Shown here: piece after piece, positions 54,774-63,259 of the stretch
Layout: the number at the start of each line of letters is the position of its first letter
How positions within the stretch are numbered: the stretch's first letter is position 1
DNA from: Bdellovibrio sp. ZAP7
GTDB taxonomy: Bacteria > Bdellovibrionota > Bdellovibrionia > Bdellovibrionales > Bdellovibrionaceae
Length of the DNA stretch: 64,000 nt
Assembly: GCF_006874645.1 (NCBI RefSeq)
Contig: NZ_CP030082.1
Span: forward strand, 1,550,001 to 1,614,000
Direction: 5' to 3'
Made by a program: the position numbers and the translations under genes
Notes under the pieces: model-generated
Told to the model about the DNA's origin: nothing
The model's database searches: none
Seen by the model: the letters and a program-made list of their open reading frames with translations, nothing else

Positions 54774-55220
54774 ATGCAGGTTCTGATCATCAACGAATCG
54801 AAACACACCGTGCCCCGCAAATTCATTCAGGAATGGATGGATCAAGTGGTGGCCGAGCTTAAAAAGCGTAAAGTTTTAAACGCTGAAAAAGCCCGTCGTG
54901 AGTTGACGTTGGTATTCTTAGATAAAAAACCTGCACAAAAGATCAATAACGAATTCCGTGGGAAAGACTATGCCACGGATGTTTTGTCATTTGACTCGAT
55001 GGATCCCTCCAGTTTTGGCGAACTTATTTTGTGCCCTGAAGTGCTGAAAAAACAAGCGAAGGAACACAAGCTGACTTTCCAAAAAGAGCTGGGTTACATG
55101 CTGTTGCACGGAACACTGCATCTCTTGGGATATGATCACGAGACGAATGAAAAAGACGCGAAAAAGATGTTCGATCTGCAAGATGCAATCTTTGAGCGTT
55201 TGCTGCGTAGCCCCACTTGA
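54774..55220 (+). CDS. ybeY: Endoribonuclease YbeY
   Basis: The 148-residue protein has the zinc site HGTLHLLGYDH (H-x3-H-x5-H) and the conserved TDVLSFD segment. YbeY acts in 16S rRNA 3' maturation and ribosome quality control. I chose ATG 54774 because it follows the pgpH stop by one base and AAGGA lies upstream. The longer frame lies inside pgpH. Confidence 0.95.
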   Translation: MQVLIINESKHTVPRKFIQEWMDQVVAELKKRKVLNAEKARRELTLVFLDKKPAQKINNEFRGKDYATDVLSFDSMDPSSFGELILCPEVLKKQAKEHKLTFQKELGYMLLHGTLHLLGYDHETNEKDAKKMFDLQDAIFERLLRSPT

Positions 55221-55285
55221 CACCCTGACATTTAGAAATAACTATAATCGGGTCCAGGACTACTGGATCAGAAGTAGGAATATAA

Positions 55286-56417
55286 ATGTCGATTATCACT
55301 GAATCCTCAGACGTTAAAAAACGTATCAACGAACTCGAAAGCTTCGCCAAGGAGCTTCGGGGGTATCTTTGACCTAGATAAAAAGAAAAAGCGCCTTGAT
55401 GAGCTGGCGATTCAGGCGGAAAACCCTGCCTTGTGGGGCAAGCCTGATGAAATGCAAAAGCTCAATAAGGAAAAAAGCCTGCTGGATAAAGCCGTGGGTG
55501 AGTTTGATTCTTTTACGAGTCGATTGAGTGATGCTTCAGTTCTACTGGAAATGGCAGCAGAAGCCACCGATGAGAGTAGTTTCGTAGAAGTTAAAACGGA
55601 AGTCTCTTCCCTGGAAAAATTAGCTCAAGAATTAGAATTAAAACGAGTTCTTAACGGAGAACTTGATGGCAATAGTACGTACCTTTCTATCAACTCTGGT
55701 GCCGGTGGGACCGAGTCTTGTGATTGGGCGGAAATGCTTTTGCGTATGTACACGCGTTACGCTGATAAACACGGTTATAAAACTCAAGTGATCGAGATGA
55801 CCGAAGGCGAGGGTGCGGGGATTAAATCTTGCACACTTTTGATTGAAGGCCCCTATGCTTATGGATATTTAAAAGCGGAATCAGGCGTGCATCGTCTGGT
55901 GCGTATTTCTCCATTTGATTCGAATGCTCGTCGTCACACGTCGTTTTCGTCCGTGTTTGCATGGGCCGAAGTCGATGACGATATCAATATCGAAATTCGT
56001 CCAGAGGATTTGAAAGTCGATACCTATCGCTCCAGCGGCGCTGGTGGTCAGCACGTCAATAAAACGGACTCTGCCGTTCGTATGACTCACATCCCGACGG
56101 GTGTGATCGTGTCTTGCCAAATTGAACGTTCCCAAGTGCAAAATCGTGAAAAAGCTTTGAAGATGTTGAAAGCAAAACTTTACGAAATTGAACTTGAAAA
56201 ACGCAATGCCGAAAAAGATGCGATGAACTCGTCTAAAAAAGCCAATGAGTGGGGGTCGCAAATCCGTTCTTACGTGATGCACCCCTATCAAATGGTGAAA
56301 GATCACCGTACTGATTATGAAACCAATCAAGTCGATGACGTGATGGACGGTGATTTGGATGGCTTTATCATGGCTTACCTAAAAGAACAGGTGAATCAGG
56401 AAGTGAAGCCCACGTGA
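55286..56417 (+). CDS. prfB: Peptide chain release factor 2 with programmed +1 frameshift
   Basis: RF2 ends translation at UAA and UGA. The gene is read from ATG 55286 for 28 codons to CTT (55367-55369), then TGA at 55370-55372; reading continues in the +1 frame from GAC (55371). The site CTT-TGA-C, with GGGGG-TAT just before it as the internal Shine-Dalgarno-like stimulator, is the classic autoregulatory frameshift of RF2: low RF2 allows the shift. The full product is 376 residues. RF2 motifs follow: ISPFDSNARR with the SPF recognition tripeptide and GAGGQHVNK with the GGQ catalytic motif. It is not a broken gene. It overlaps lolC by 4 bp. Confidence 0.97.
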
Positions 56418-57646
56418 ATAGAAACGCCCTCGTCTGGATCGCCTGGAAATTACTAAATTCAAAAAGAACCTTGTTCGGGGGAGCAGCTCCCTTGGCCTTA
56501 TTTGGTTTGGTTTTGGGTGTGGCATCTTTAGTTGTATCCATGGCTGTGATGAGTGGTTTTGAGACGACTTTGCAAAAGGCTATGACCGATGTTTCGGGTT
56601 ATGTGCAAGTCGTTAAACGTTCACGCTTTCCAGATGACTGGCGCGAACTGGAAGAAAAAATCCGTAAAGCTGATCCCAAATTAGTAAGTGCGGCACGCTT
56701 TGTCTTTGTGGAAGGCATCATGGCTCACAACGGGCAAATTTCAGGTGTGCTGTTAGAGGGCATCGATAAAGACCGTGTGAACCAGACGTTGAATTTAGGA
56801 AGCCGTGTGAAAGAGGGCTCTGCTGATTTATCACAGCCATCCGATGTGCCGTTGGCGCTCATTGGTTCTGGTCTTGCGAAAAAAATGGGCCTTCAGATTG
56901 GCGATCAATTCCGTGTGGTTCTGCCCATTGCAGATTCCTCTGATCCCTCAAGCTTTAACAGAAAAGTCGGCACCTTTAAATTGCAAGGTGTGGTAGAGCT
57001 GGGGAAATACGAATGGAATGAGCGCTTCATTATGATCGACCTGAAGGTCGCTCAAGAAGTGGCTGCTATTGGTGACCGTTATACGGGCTTAATGTTGAAA
57101 TTTGATGACGCTGCTTATGCTCGCGAGGCGGGGTTTCGCATCAGCACTGCTTTGGGTTCTCCATATTGGGTTCGCGACTGGCGTGATTCGAATGAAAACC
57201 TTTTCGATGCGGTGGCGGTTGAGCGTCCCGTTATTTTCTTTGTCGTTTCCATCATTATTTTCGTGGCGGCTTTTAATATTTCATCCTCCCTTTTTGTGAA
57301 TGTGATGCAAAGATTTAAAGACATCGCGATTTTAAAAACCGTGGGTGTCAGTCGCAAAGACGTGATTAAAATTTTTGCTGCCCAAGGACTTATCCTGGGG
57401 GCCGCGGGCTTGATCCTGGGTTTTATTTTGGGATTGATTTTATGTGTGCTCTTCAATTGGGCTCAAGGCCGACTGGGTTTAATCTCCGGTGCGGTTTACC
57501 GTGTTGATTCAATTCAAGTGAATATCCGCTTTTTAGACACCATTGCTATTTGTGTGGCGACGATGCTGATCTGTTTTCTGGCGACATTGGCTCCGGCAAA
57601 ACGGGGCGCTGATCTTAATCCTATGGAAGGACTGCGAAATGAATAA
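56414..57646 (+). CDS. lolC: LolC/E-type lipoprotein-releasing permease
   Basis: The 410-residue protein has four membrane helices (about 25-50, 270-295, 320-350, 370-395) with a large periplasmic domain between the first two, the MacB/FtsX core. MSGFETTLQKAMTDVSGYVQV and RFKDIAILKTVGVSRKDV match Lol permeases. With LolD it lifts lipoproteins from the inner membrane to LolA. Start is GTG 56414, overlapping prfB. Only one permease gene is present, so it may act as a homodimer (LolF-like) or with a partner elsewhere. Confidence 0.93.
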   Translation: MNRNALVWIAWKLLNSKRTLFGGAAPLALFGLVLGVASLVVSMAVMSGFETTLQKAMTDVSGYVQVVKRSRFPDDWRELEEKIRKADPKLVSAARFVFVEGIMAHNGQISGVLLEGIDKDRVNQTLNLGSRVKEGSADLSQPSDVPLALIGSGLAKKMGLQIGDQFRVVLPIADSSDPSSFNRKVGTFKLQGVVELGKYEWNERFIMIDLKVAQEVAAIGDRYTGLMLKFDDAAYAREAGFRISTALGSPYWVRDWRDSNENLFDAVAVERPVIFFVVSIIIFVAAFNISSSLFVNVMQRFKDIAILKTVGVSRKDVIKIFAAQGLILGAAGLILGFILGLILCVLFNWAQGRLGLISGAVYRVDSIQVNIRFLDTIAICVATMLICFLATLAPAKRGADLNPMEGLRNE

Positions 57647-58322
57647 TCCAACAAGCAATTTTCTTTCTGTTCGCAATATTCACAAGTCTTATCCAAGTGG
57701 TAATGGCGAACTGGAAATCCTTCGCGGCGTTAGCATGGAGATCCATGGTGGTGAAGCTTTAGCGATTTTAGGGTCTTCAGGCGCAGGAAAAAGCACGCTT
57801 TTGCAAATCATGGGAACTTTGGATCGTCCGACCATGGGGGAAGTGACTTTTGAGGGTCGTAACTTGCTGGCGATGAATGACGAGGAGCTTTCAAAATTTC
57901 GTAATGCGGAAATGGGTTTCGTATTCCAATTCCATCACTTGTTAAGCGAATTCAATGCACTAGAAAACGTCATGATTCCTTGCCGTGTCGCAGGGGAGGC
58001 GCCAAAGGCCGCAAAAGAAAAAGCCCTGCATCTGTTAGAGTTCATGGGCCTTGCGGACCGGGCTGAGCACTATCCGAATCAATTGTCAGGCGGGGAGCTG
58101 CAACGTGTGGCGATTGCCCGCGCCCTGGTTCGTCATCCTAAAATTCTTTTTGCGGATGAGCCGACGGGGAACTTGGATTCAAATACCAGCGGTAAAATTC
58201 AGGAATTGTTCTTCCGTTTAAAAGAAGAAATGAAGTTGGCGTTGGTCATCGTGACTCATGATCTGACATTCGCAACACGATTTCCTAAAGTCTATAGAAT
58301 GAAAGACGGACTTTGGGTTTAA
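57639..58322 (+). CDS. lolD: Lipoprotein-releasing ABC ATPase LolD
   Basis: The 227-residue ATPase has Walker A GSSGAGKST, the Q-loop, the ABC signature LSGGELQRVAIARAL and Walker B ILFADEPTGN, then the H-loop in VTHDL. It powers LolC. It overlaps lolC by 8 bp. Confidence 0.96.
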   Translation: MNNPTSNFLSVRNIHKSYPSGNGELEILRGVSMEIHGGEALAILGSSGAGKSTLLQIMGTLDRPTMGEVTFEGRNLLAMNDEELSKFRNAEMGFVFQFHHLLSEFNALENVMIPCRVAGEAPKAAKEKALHLLEFMGLADRAEHYPNQLSGGELQRVAIARALVRHPKILFADEPTGNLDSNTSGKIQELFFRLKEEMKLALVIVTHDLTFATRFPKVYRMKDGLWV

Positions 58323-58337
58323 GACCCAACAAGCCGT

Positions 58338-59153
58338 TTACTGACTTAAGCTCGGCTTATTCTTTTCAATCCAAGGAATGAAATCTGGAACGTACATCGC
58401 TTTTACGATGCCGTGACAAAATGTCATCGCATCGGGACCAAAAGTGGTGGAGATCACGGCTGCCAATTGAATCTGCTGGTTCACTTCGTAAAACACGGGT
58501 CCACCGGAGTCACCTTCGCAAGCGCCTTTAACCTCACCATTGGTTAAATACATCGCGCCCTTTTCTCCTTTATAGTTCACTAAAACATCTTTGATGCTTT
58601 TTGTAGTAAAGCGCAGATAACTTGAATCGCGGGATGTCTCAGTTGTTCGGCCGTAACCTGCTAATGTGACTTCCTGACTCGAAAGTTTTGCTTTGCCATC
58701 ATACAAAGGAATCGGTTCATAATCTCCCGGGACGGGTCTTTCTAGTTTCAACAGTGCGACGTCGTTGAATTGCTTGTTTCCCTCATCGACATAGTCTTCA
58801 TGGGTGATCCACTTCGTAACTGAAATGGAGTCTCTGGCGCGGTCATAGCCTGATTCTGGAGACATATCGATATGTGGAATGACGTAATATTTTACGATTG
58901 CAGGATTGATACAATGAGCGGCGGTGAGGACAATGTCTTTGTCGATAACGATGCCCGTGCAATATCCTCTGCCACCCATTTGGGTTGTGCCTAAAATTAG
59001 AACAACTTTCTTAGCCAACAAGTGATCAGCTGGGACTTCGGTTCCGCCGACAATGTTTGGATAGCGATCGATGTTTTTAAGAGACACTGAGCTGCAGGCG
59101 CCAAGACCTGCGAAGAAAACTAATGCTAATAGTCGTGCAAAAAAAATCATCAT
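58338..59153 (-). CDS. Trypsin-like serine protease lipoprotein
   Basis: The 271-residue protein has a lipoprotein signal with lipobox LGAC near residue 20. A chymotrypsin-fold domain begins at IVGG. The catalytic triad is complete: His in TAAHC, Asp in FNDVALLKL, Ser in CEGDSGGPV. It should be anchored to a membrane facing the periplasm or surface. Such secreted proteases are expected in predators that digest prey. AGAGGTGAT lies before ATG 59153. It converges with lolD, with 15 bp between. Confidence 0.93.
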   Translation of the reverse strand: MMIFFARLLALVFFAGLGACSSVSLKNIDRYPNIVGGTEVPADHLLAKKVVLILGTTQMGGRGYCTGIVIDKDIVLTAAHCINPAIVKYYVIPHIDMSPESGYDRARDSISVTKWITHEDYVDEGNKQFNDVALLKLERPVPGDYEPIPLYDGKAKLSSQEVTLAGYGRTTETSRDSSYLRFTTKSIKDVLVNYKGEKGAMYLTNGEVKGACEGDSGGPVFYEVNQQIQLAAVISTTFGPDAMTFCHGIVKAMYVPDFIPWIEKNKPSLSQ

Positions 59154-59409
59154 ATCACCTCTGATGGATTAACTTCTAATCGGTATAAAAGATGGTGTTT
59201 TGAAGGGAATAATTGTGTTCAAGTCAGTTAGCGTTAACGGGGGGCAATTTCTAGACACCGTGCCGCCGCTAGTCACTCAGTCGCTTTTTTATGTACTAGA
59301 CTTCAGTCGTGGGCTACGATTTTCGAGTTTAAAAGGTAACTATCGAGAAATCTTTGAGATTTTTGAAAATTGAGACCGTGAAAGGTCCCTCTCGGTTGGA
59401 GATTCGAAC

Positions 59410-61809
59410 TTGATTAAGCTTCTGTGTACTTTGTTATTAGTTACTGCCACATCGACTGCGATGGCGGCTCCCAAGAAAAAAACTCCCAAGAAGAATGGGC
59501 CGACGGCGTCTGCGCCAGCTCAACCAGCTTCTTCTGGCATTACGATTAAATCCATCGAAGTTGCCGGCAATCGCAAAATCGAAAAAGATGCCATTCTGAC
59601 TAAGATCACATCTAAAGCGGGTGCGGAATATAATGCTGCGACTGTTCGTGCAGATGTGGAAGCTCTTTTCAAGCTTGGTTTTTTCAATAACATCGAAGTC
59701 GATCGTCAAGTCACAGGCAAAGAAGCTGTGTTGACCTATAAAGTTTTGGAAAAACCATCCATCACTGAAATCACTTATGAAGGTAACAGCGAAATCAAAT
59801 CAGAAGATATCGCCGATGCCACAGGTATCAAAGCGTACCAGTTGTTAAACATGTCCAAAGTAAAAGAAGCCGTCGAGAAAGTTCAAAAACTTTACGAAGA
59901 CAAAGGTTTCTTTCTGGCTCGAGTGGAAGCGGAAGTTCAAAACATCACTCAAGACGAAACGGTGCGCCTGGTTTTCAAAATTCGTGAAAACGACAAAGTA
60001 AAAGTTCGCAAGGTGACTTTCCTTGGAGCTAAAAACCTGACAGAGACTGAGCTTAAAAGCAAAATGATCACTCAAGAGGGTGGTTTCTTCTCGGCGATGT
60101 CGGGCTCGGGTCAATATAAGCAAGAAGCTTTCGATCGTGACGTGCAGATCATTCGCTTTATGTACTATAACCAAGGTTACGTACAGGCGAAAGTGGATCG
60201 CCCTCAGGTGACGGTGACTCCGGATAAGAAAAACATCTACATCACTTTCCACGTTGAAGAGGGTGAGCAGTACTCCGTCGGTGATGTTGATTTCGCGGGC
60301 GACTTGTTATTCCCGAAATCTGAGCTTTATGAAGCGATCAAGATCGATAAAAACGGCGTTTTCTCCTATGAAGTTTTGCAAAAAGACATCAGCGAGTTGA
60401 CGGCAAAATACGGTGACTTGGGTTACGCGTTTGCCAATGTGATCCCGCGCACGCGGGCTAACGATAAAGAACGTAAGATGGACCTGGTGTTCGAATTCGA
60501 CAAAGGTTCCAAAGTTTACTTTGGTAAAATCAACGTCGTCGGAAATTCCAAAACCCGTGACAAGGTTGTTCGCCGTGAGTTGAAAGTTCACGAGGGTGAG
60601 CTTTACAACGAAACTCGTCGTCGTCAGTCCTTGGAAAACATCCAACGTCTGGGCTTCTTTGAGGATGTGAATTTTAAAACATCTGTGGATCCAGAAAAAA
60701 CAGACGTGATGAATGTCGATATCGCGGTTAAAGAACGTAATACAGGGCAAATCCAATTGGGTGCCGGTTACGGAACTTCTCAAGGTTTCACGTTGCAAGG
60801 TTCGGTACAACAATCGAACTTCCTGGGTCGTGGTCAAAACTTGGGTGCGAATGTTAACTTAAGCGGAACGGGCAGTTACTATAGCTTGTCTTTCACAGAG
60901 CCATACTTCAATGACACTGAATGGTCTTTGGGTGGCGATCTCTACCGAAGTCAGAATACCGGTCGTGTGGATTACGACGAGGCTCACACGGGTATGTCTC
61001 TTCGTATGGGACATCCTATTGCTGAATTCACTCGTGGTTTCTTGCGTGCGAAATACGATAAGTCAGAATTGACCGAGCGTAAGGATTCAACTGGGAAAGT
61101 GATCACGGATCAGGACTTGTTCCCATTGGCGACAGCCTCTGGTGAAACGATTTCTTTGACGGGGACTTTGGAATACGACACGCGTAATGACCGTTTCTCT
61201 CCAACAAAAGGTATCTTTGCTTCTGCATCTTATGAATATGCTGGTTTCGGTCAGCTGAAGTACAACCGTGCAAGCACAAGATTCAACTACTTCAAAAACA
61301 TCTTCTGGGATGTCGTTTGGAGAAATGACCTTCAGTACGCACGTATTGATGGTATTGATGGACAGGATGTACCGTTCAATGAATTGTACTTGCTGGGTGG
61401 ACCTTACTCACTACGTGGTTTCCGTTCTTACCGTGTTGGTAAAATGAAGAAATCTCAAAAAATTTATAATGACCTAACAAATCCGGCTGTGACTAATCCG
61501 CCACTATCTGCTGAGCAAGCCGAAATTCAGGCGATGCGTTTCTATGGTGGTACTCAACAGGCAATGGCTCGTACTGAATTGCAGTTCCCTTTGGTTAAAG
61601 ATGCTGGCATCATGGGTGCAGGATTCTTTGACGTGGGTGCTGCTGATGACGTCCTGACCAGTGATAGCTGGTTTGCAGACGTGGGCTTCGGTCTTCGTTG
61701 GTATTCACCGATCGGGGTTTTGAGATTCGAGTGGGGTTTCCCGCTGAACCGCGATCCGAATTACCACGATGCTTCGGTGTTTGAGTTCTCGATTGGTCCA
61801 AGTTTCTAA
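59410..61809 (+). CDS. bamA: Outer-membrane assembly factor BamA
   Basis: The 799-residue protein inserts beta-barrels into the outer membrane. The signal peptide ends AMAAP, followed by a short lysine/proline tail. Five POTRA domains (about 45-395) start with ITIKSIEVAGNRKI and end with YFGKINVVGNSKTRDKV. The C-terminal barrel has YLLGGPYSLRGFRSYRVG with the RGF motif in L6, and ends with the aromatic strand FEFSIGPSF. Start is TTG 59410, with GGAG 8 nt before it; no ATG is near. The skp gene follows. Confidence 0.96.
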   Translation: MIKLLCTLLLVTATSTAMAAPKKKTPKKNGPTASAPAQPASSGITIKSIEVAGNRKIEKDAILTKITSKAGAEYNAATVRADVEALFKLGFFNNIEVDRQVTGKEAVLTYKVLEKPSITEITYEGNSEIKSEDIADATGIKAYQLLNMSKVKEAVEKVQKLYEDKGFFLARVEAEVQNITQDETVRLVFKIRENDKVKVRKVTFLGAKNLTETELKSKMITQEGGFFSAMSGSGQYKQEAFDRDVQIIRFMYYNQGYVQAKVDRPQVTVTPDKKNIYITFHVEEGEQYSVGDVDFAGDLLFPKSELYEAIKIDKNGVFSYEVLQKDISELTAKYGDLGYAFANVIPRTRANDKERKMDLVFEFDKGSKVYFGKINVVGNSKTRDKVVRRELKVHEGELYNETRRRQSLENIQRLGFFEDVNFKTSVDPEKTDVMNVDIAVKERNTGQIQLGAGYGTSQGFTLQGSVQQSNFLGRGQNLGANVNLSGTGSYYSLSFTEPYFNDTEWSLGGDLYRSQNTGRVDYDEAHTGMSLRMGHPIAEFTRGFLRAKYDKSELTERKDSTGKVITDQDLFPLATASGETISLTGTLEYDTRNDRFSPTKGIFASASYEYAGFGQLKYNRASTRFNYFKNIFWDVVWRNDLQYARIDGIDGQDVPFNELYLLGGPYSLRGFRSYRVGKMKKSQKIYNDLTNPAVTNPPLSAEQAEIQAMRFYGGTQQAMARTELQFPLVKDAGIMGAGFFDVGAADDVLTSDSWFADVGFGLRWYSPIGVLRFEWGFPLNRDPNYHDASVFEFSIGPSF

Positions 61810-61849
61810 TTTGATTTTGAGTGTTTAAAATTTTATGGAGGAATTTTTT

Positions 61850-62356
61850 ATGAGAAAAATGATTATCGCAGCGACTGTGTTCATGATGACAGTGGCAGCT
61901 CAAGCGGCTGAAAACAGCAAAGTGGGCTTCGTAGACATGCAGAAAGCGATCCAAGCAACTTCTGCAGGTAAAAAAGCGAAAGCGGAACTAGAAACTGAGT
62001 TCAACAAAAAGAAAAAAGATCTTGAGAAAAAAGAAGCTGATCTGAAAAAGATGGGCGAAGATCTTGAAAAGAAAAAATCAGTTCTATCTGAAGATGCTCT
62101 TGGTAAAAAACAAGCAGAATTCCAGGAAGAAATGATCAAGTACCGTGATATCGTAGGCAAAAGCCAGATGGAAATTCAAAAGAAAGAGCGCGAATTGACG
62201 GCTCCAATTTTGACTAAAATGAAAACAGTTATTGGTAAATTGGCAAAGGACAAAGGTTACACTTTGGTTCTTGAGAATAACCAAGGTGTTTTGTACTCCA
62301 CTCCGGACTCTGACCTTACAGACGAAGTGATTAAGGCCTACGAGAAAGAAAAATAG
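61850..62356 (+). CDS. skp: Periplasmic chaperone Skp/OmpH
   Basis: The 168-residue protein has a signal peptide ending AQAAE, then KVGFVDMQKAIQAT and a long Lys/Glu coiled coil (residues 40-115) forming the Skp tentacle, followed by a family C-terminal segment (DKGYTLVLENNQGVLY). It carries unfolded outer-membrane proteins to BamA. GGAGG precedes ATG 61850. A terminator follows. Confidence 0.94.
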   Translation: MRKMIIAATVFMMTVAAQAAENSKVGFVDMQKAIQATSAGKKAKAELETEFNKKKKDLEKKEADLKKMGEDLEKKKSVLSEDALGKKQAEFQEEMIKYRDIVGKSQMEIQKKERELTAPILTKMKTVIGKLAKDKGYTLVLENNQGVLYSTPDSDLTDEVIKAYEKEK

Positions 62357-62368
62357 TTTTGAAAACTC

Positions 62369-62391
62369 AAAGGGCCCTAACGGGGCCCTTT
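62369..62391 (+). terminator. Terminator after skp
   Basis: The stem AAAGGGCCC / GGGCCCTTT with a 5-nt loop, followed by T residues, lies 12 bp past the skp stop and 44 bp before lpxA. lpxA therefore probably has its own promoter. Confidence 0.9.
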
Positions 62392-62434
62392 TTAAATTCA
62401 AGCATAGCAAAGTTGCATTTAGGATACAGTTTAC

Positions 62435-63259
62435 ATGGCAAATTATAAAGTACACCCTACAAGCGTCCTTTCCCCAGATGTTGAATTAGCCGATGATGTT
62501 GAAATCGGACCTTACTGCCTTATTCAAGGTAAAGTAAAAATCGGAAAAGGTACGTACGTAGAAGGTCACGTCACTTTGGGATCTCGCTACGGGATTTTGG
62601 AAATCGGCGAGAACAATCATTTCTGTCCAGGTGCCGTTATCGGTGGTGCTCCTCAAGACGTTTCTTATAAAAATGAACCGACATATCTTATCATCGGGAA
62701 CAACAATATGTTCCGTGAGTTCACGACTGTGAACTTGGCGACTTCTAAAGGTGATAAAAAAACTGAAATCGGAAACAACTGTTACTTCATGGCATACACT
62801 CACGTGGGTCATGATTGTAAGTTGGGTAATAACGTTATTATGGCGAACAACACTCATTTGGGTGGTCACTGTGAAATTGCTGACGGCGTATTTATCGGTG
62901 GTATGAGCGCACTTAATCAATTCACTAAAGTCGGCAAAATGGCCTTCATCGCGGGCAGCAGCATCGTTAACAAAGATATTCTGCCATTCTGCCGTGCTCA
63001 AGGGACTTACGCGACAATTCGCGCGACCAACAAAATCGGTTTGGCACGTAAAGGTTACGACCGTGCCGAAATCACGAACGTGCATAAAGCGATTCGTATA
63101 TTGATCATGGGTTCCCACACTGTTGAAGAAGGCATCAAACGTATTCAAGAAGAATGCACGATGAGCCCGAACATTGAATATTTCATTAACTTTATCCGTT
63201 CTTCTAAACGCGGTATCGCGGTGAACAGAACTCCTAAAGGCTGGCAAGAAGATGAGTAA
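62435..63259 (+). CDS. lpxA: UDP-N-acetylglucosamine (or diamino analogue) acyltransferase LpxA
   Basis: The 274-residue protein is a left-handed beta-helix of hexapeptide repeats with a helical C-terminus, catalysing the first lipid A acylation. The catalytic His126 (MAYTHVGHDC; E. coli His125) and His145 (E. coli His144) are present. The position of E. coli His160 is Asn161, and Gly174 lies at the acyl-chain ruler position (E. coli Gly173), consistent with a long acyl chain. ATG 62435 is clear. Its stop overlaps the next gene by 8 bp. That downstream oxidoreductase suggests acylation of 2,3-diamino-glucose. Confidence 0.93.
   Translation: MANYKVHPTSVLSPDVELADDVEIGPYCLIQGKVKIGKGTYVEGHVTLGSRYGILEIGENNHFCPGAVIGGAPQDVSYKNEPTYLIIGNNNMFREFTTVNLATSKGDKKTEIGNNCYFMAYTHVGHDCKLGNNVIMANNTHLGGHCEIADGVFIGGMSALNQFTKVGKMAFIAGSSIVNKDILPFCRAQGTYATIRATNKIGLARKGYDRAEITNVHKAIRILIMGSHTVEEGIKRIQEECTMSPNIEYFINFIRSSKRGIAVNRTPKGWQEDE

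Noticed and set aside
55286-55372. prfB as a frameshifted pseudogene
   Set aside because: The stop is the programmed CTT-TGA-C site with its Shine-Dalgarno-like stimulator; the rest of RF2 is intact.
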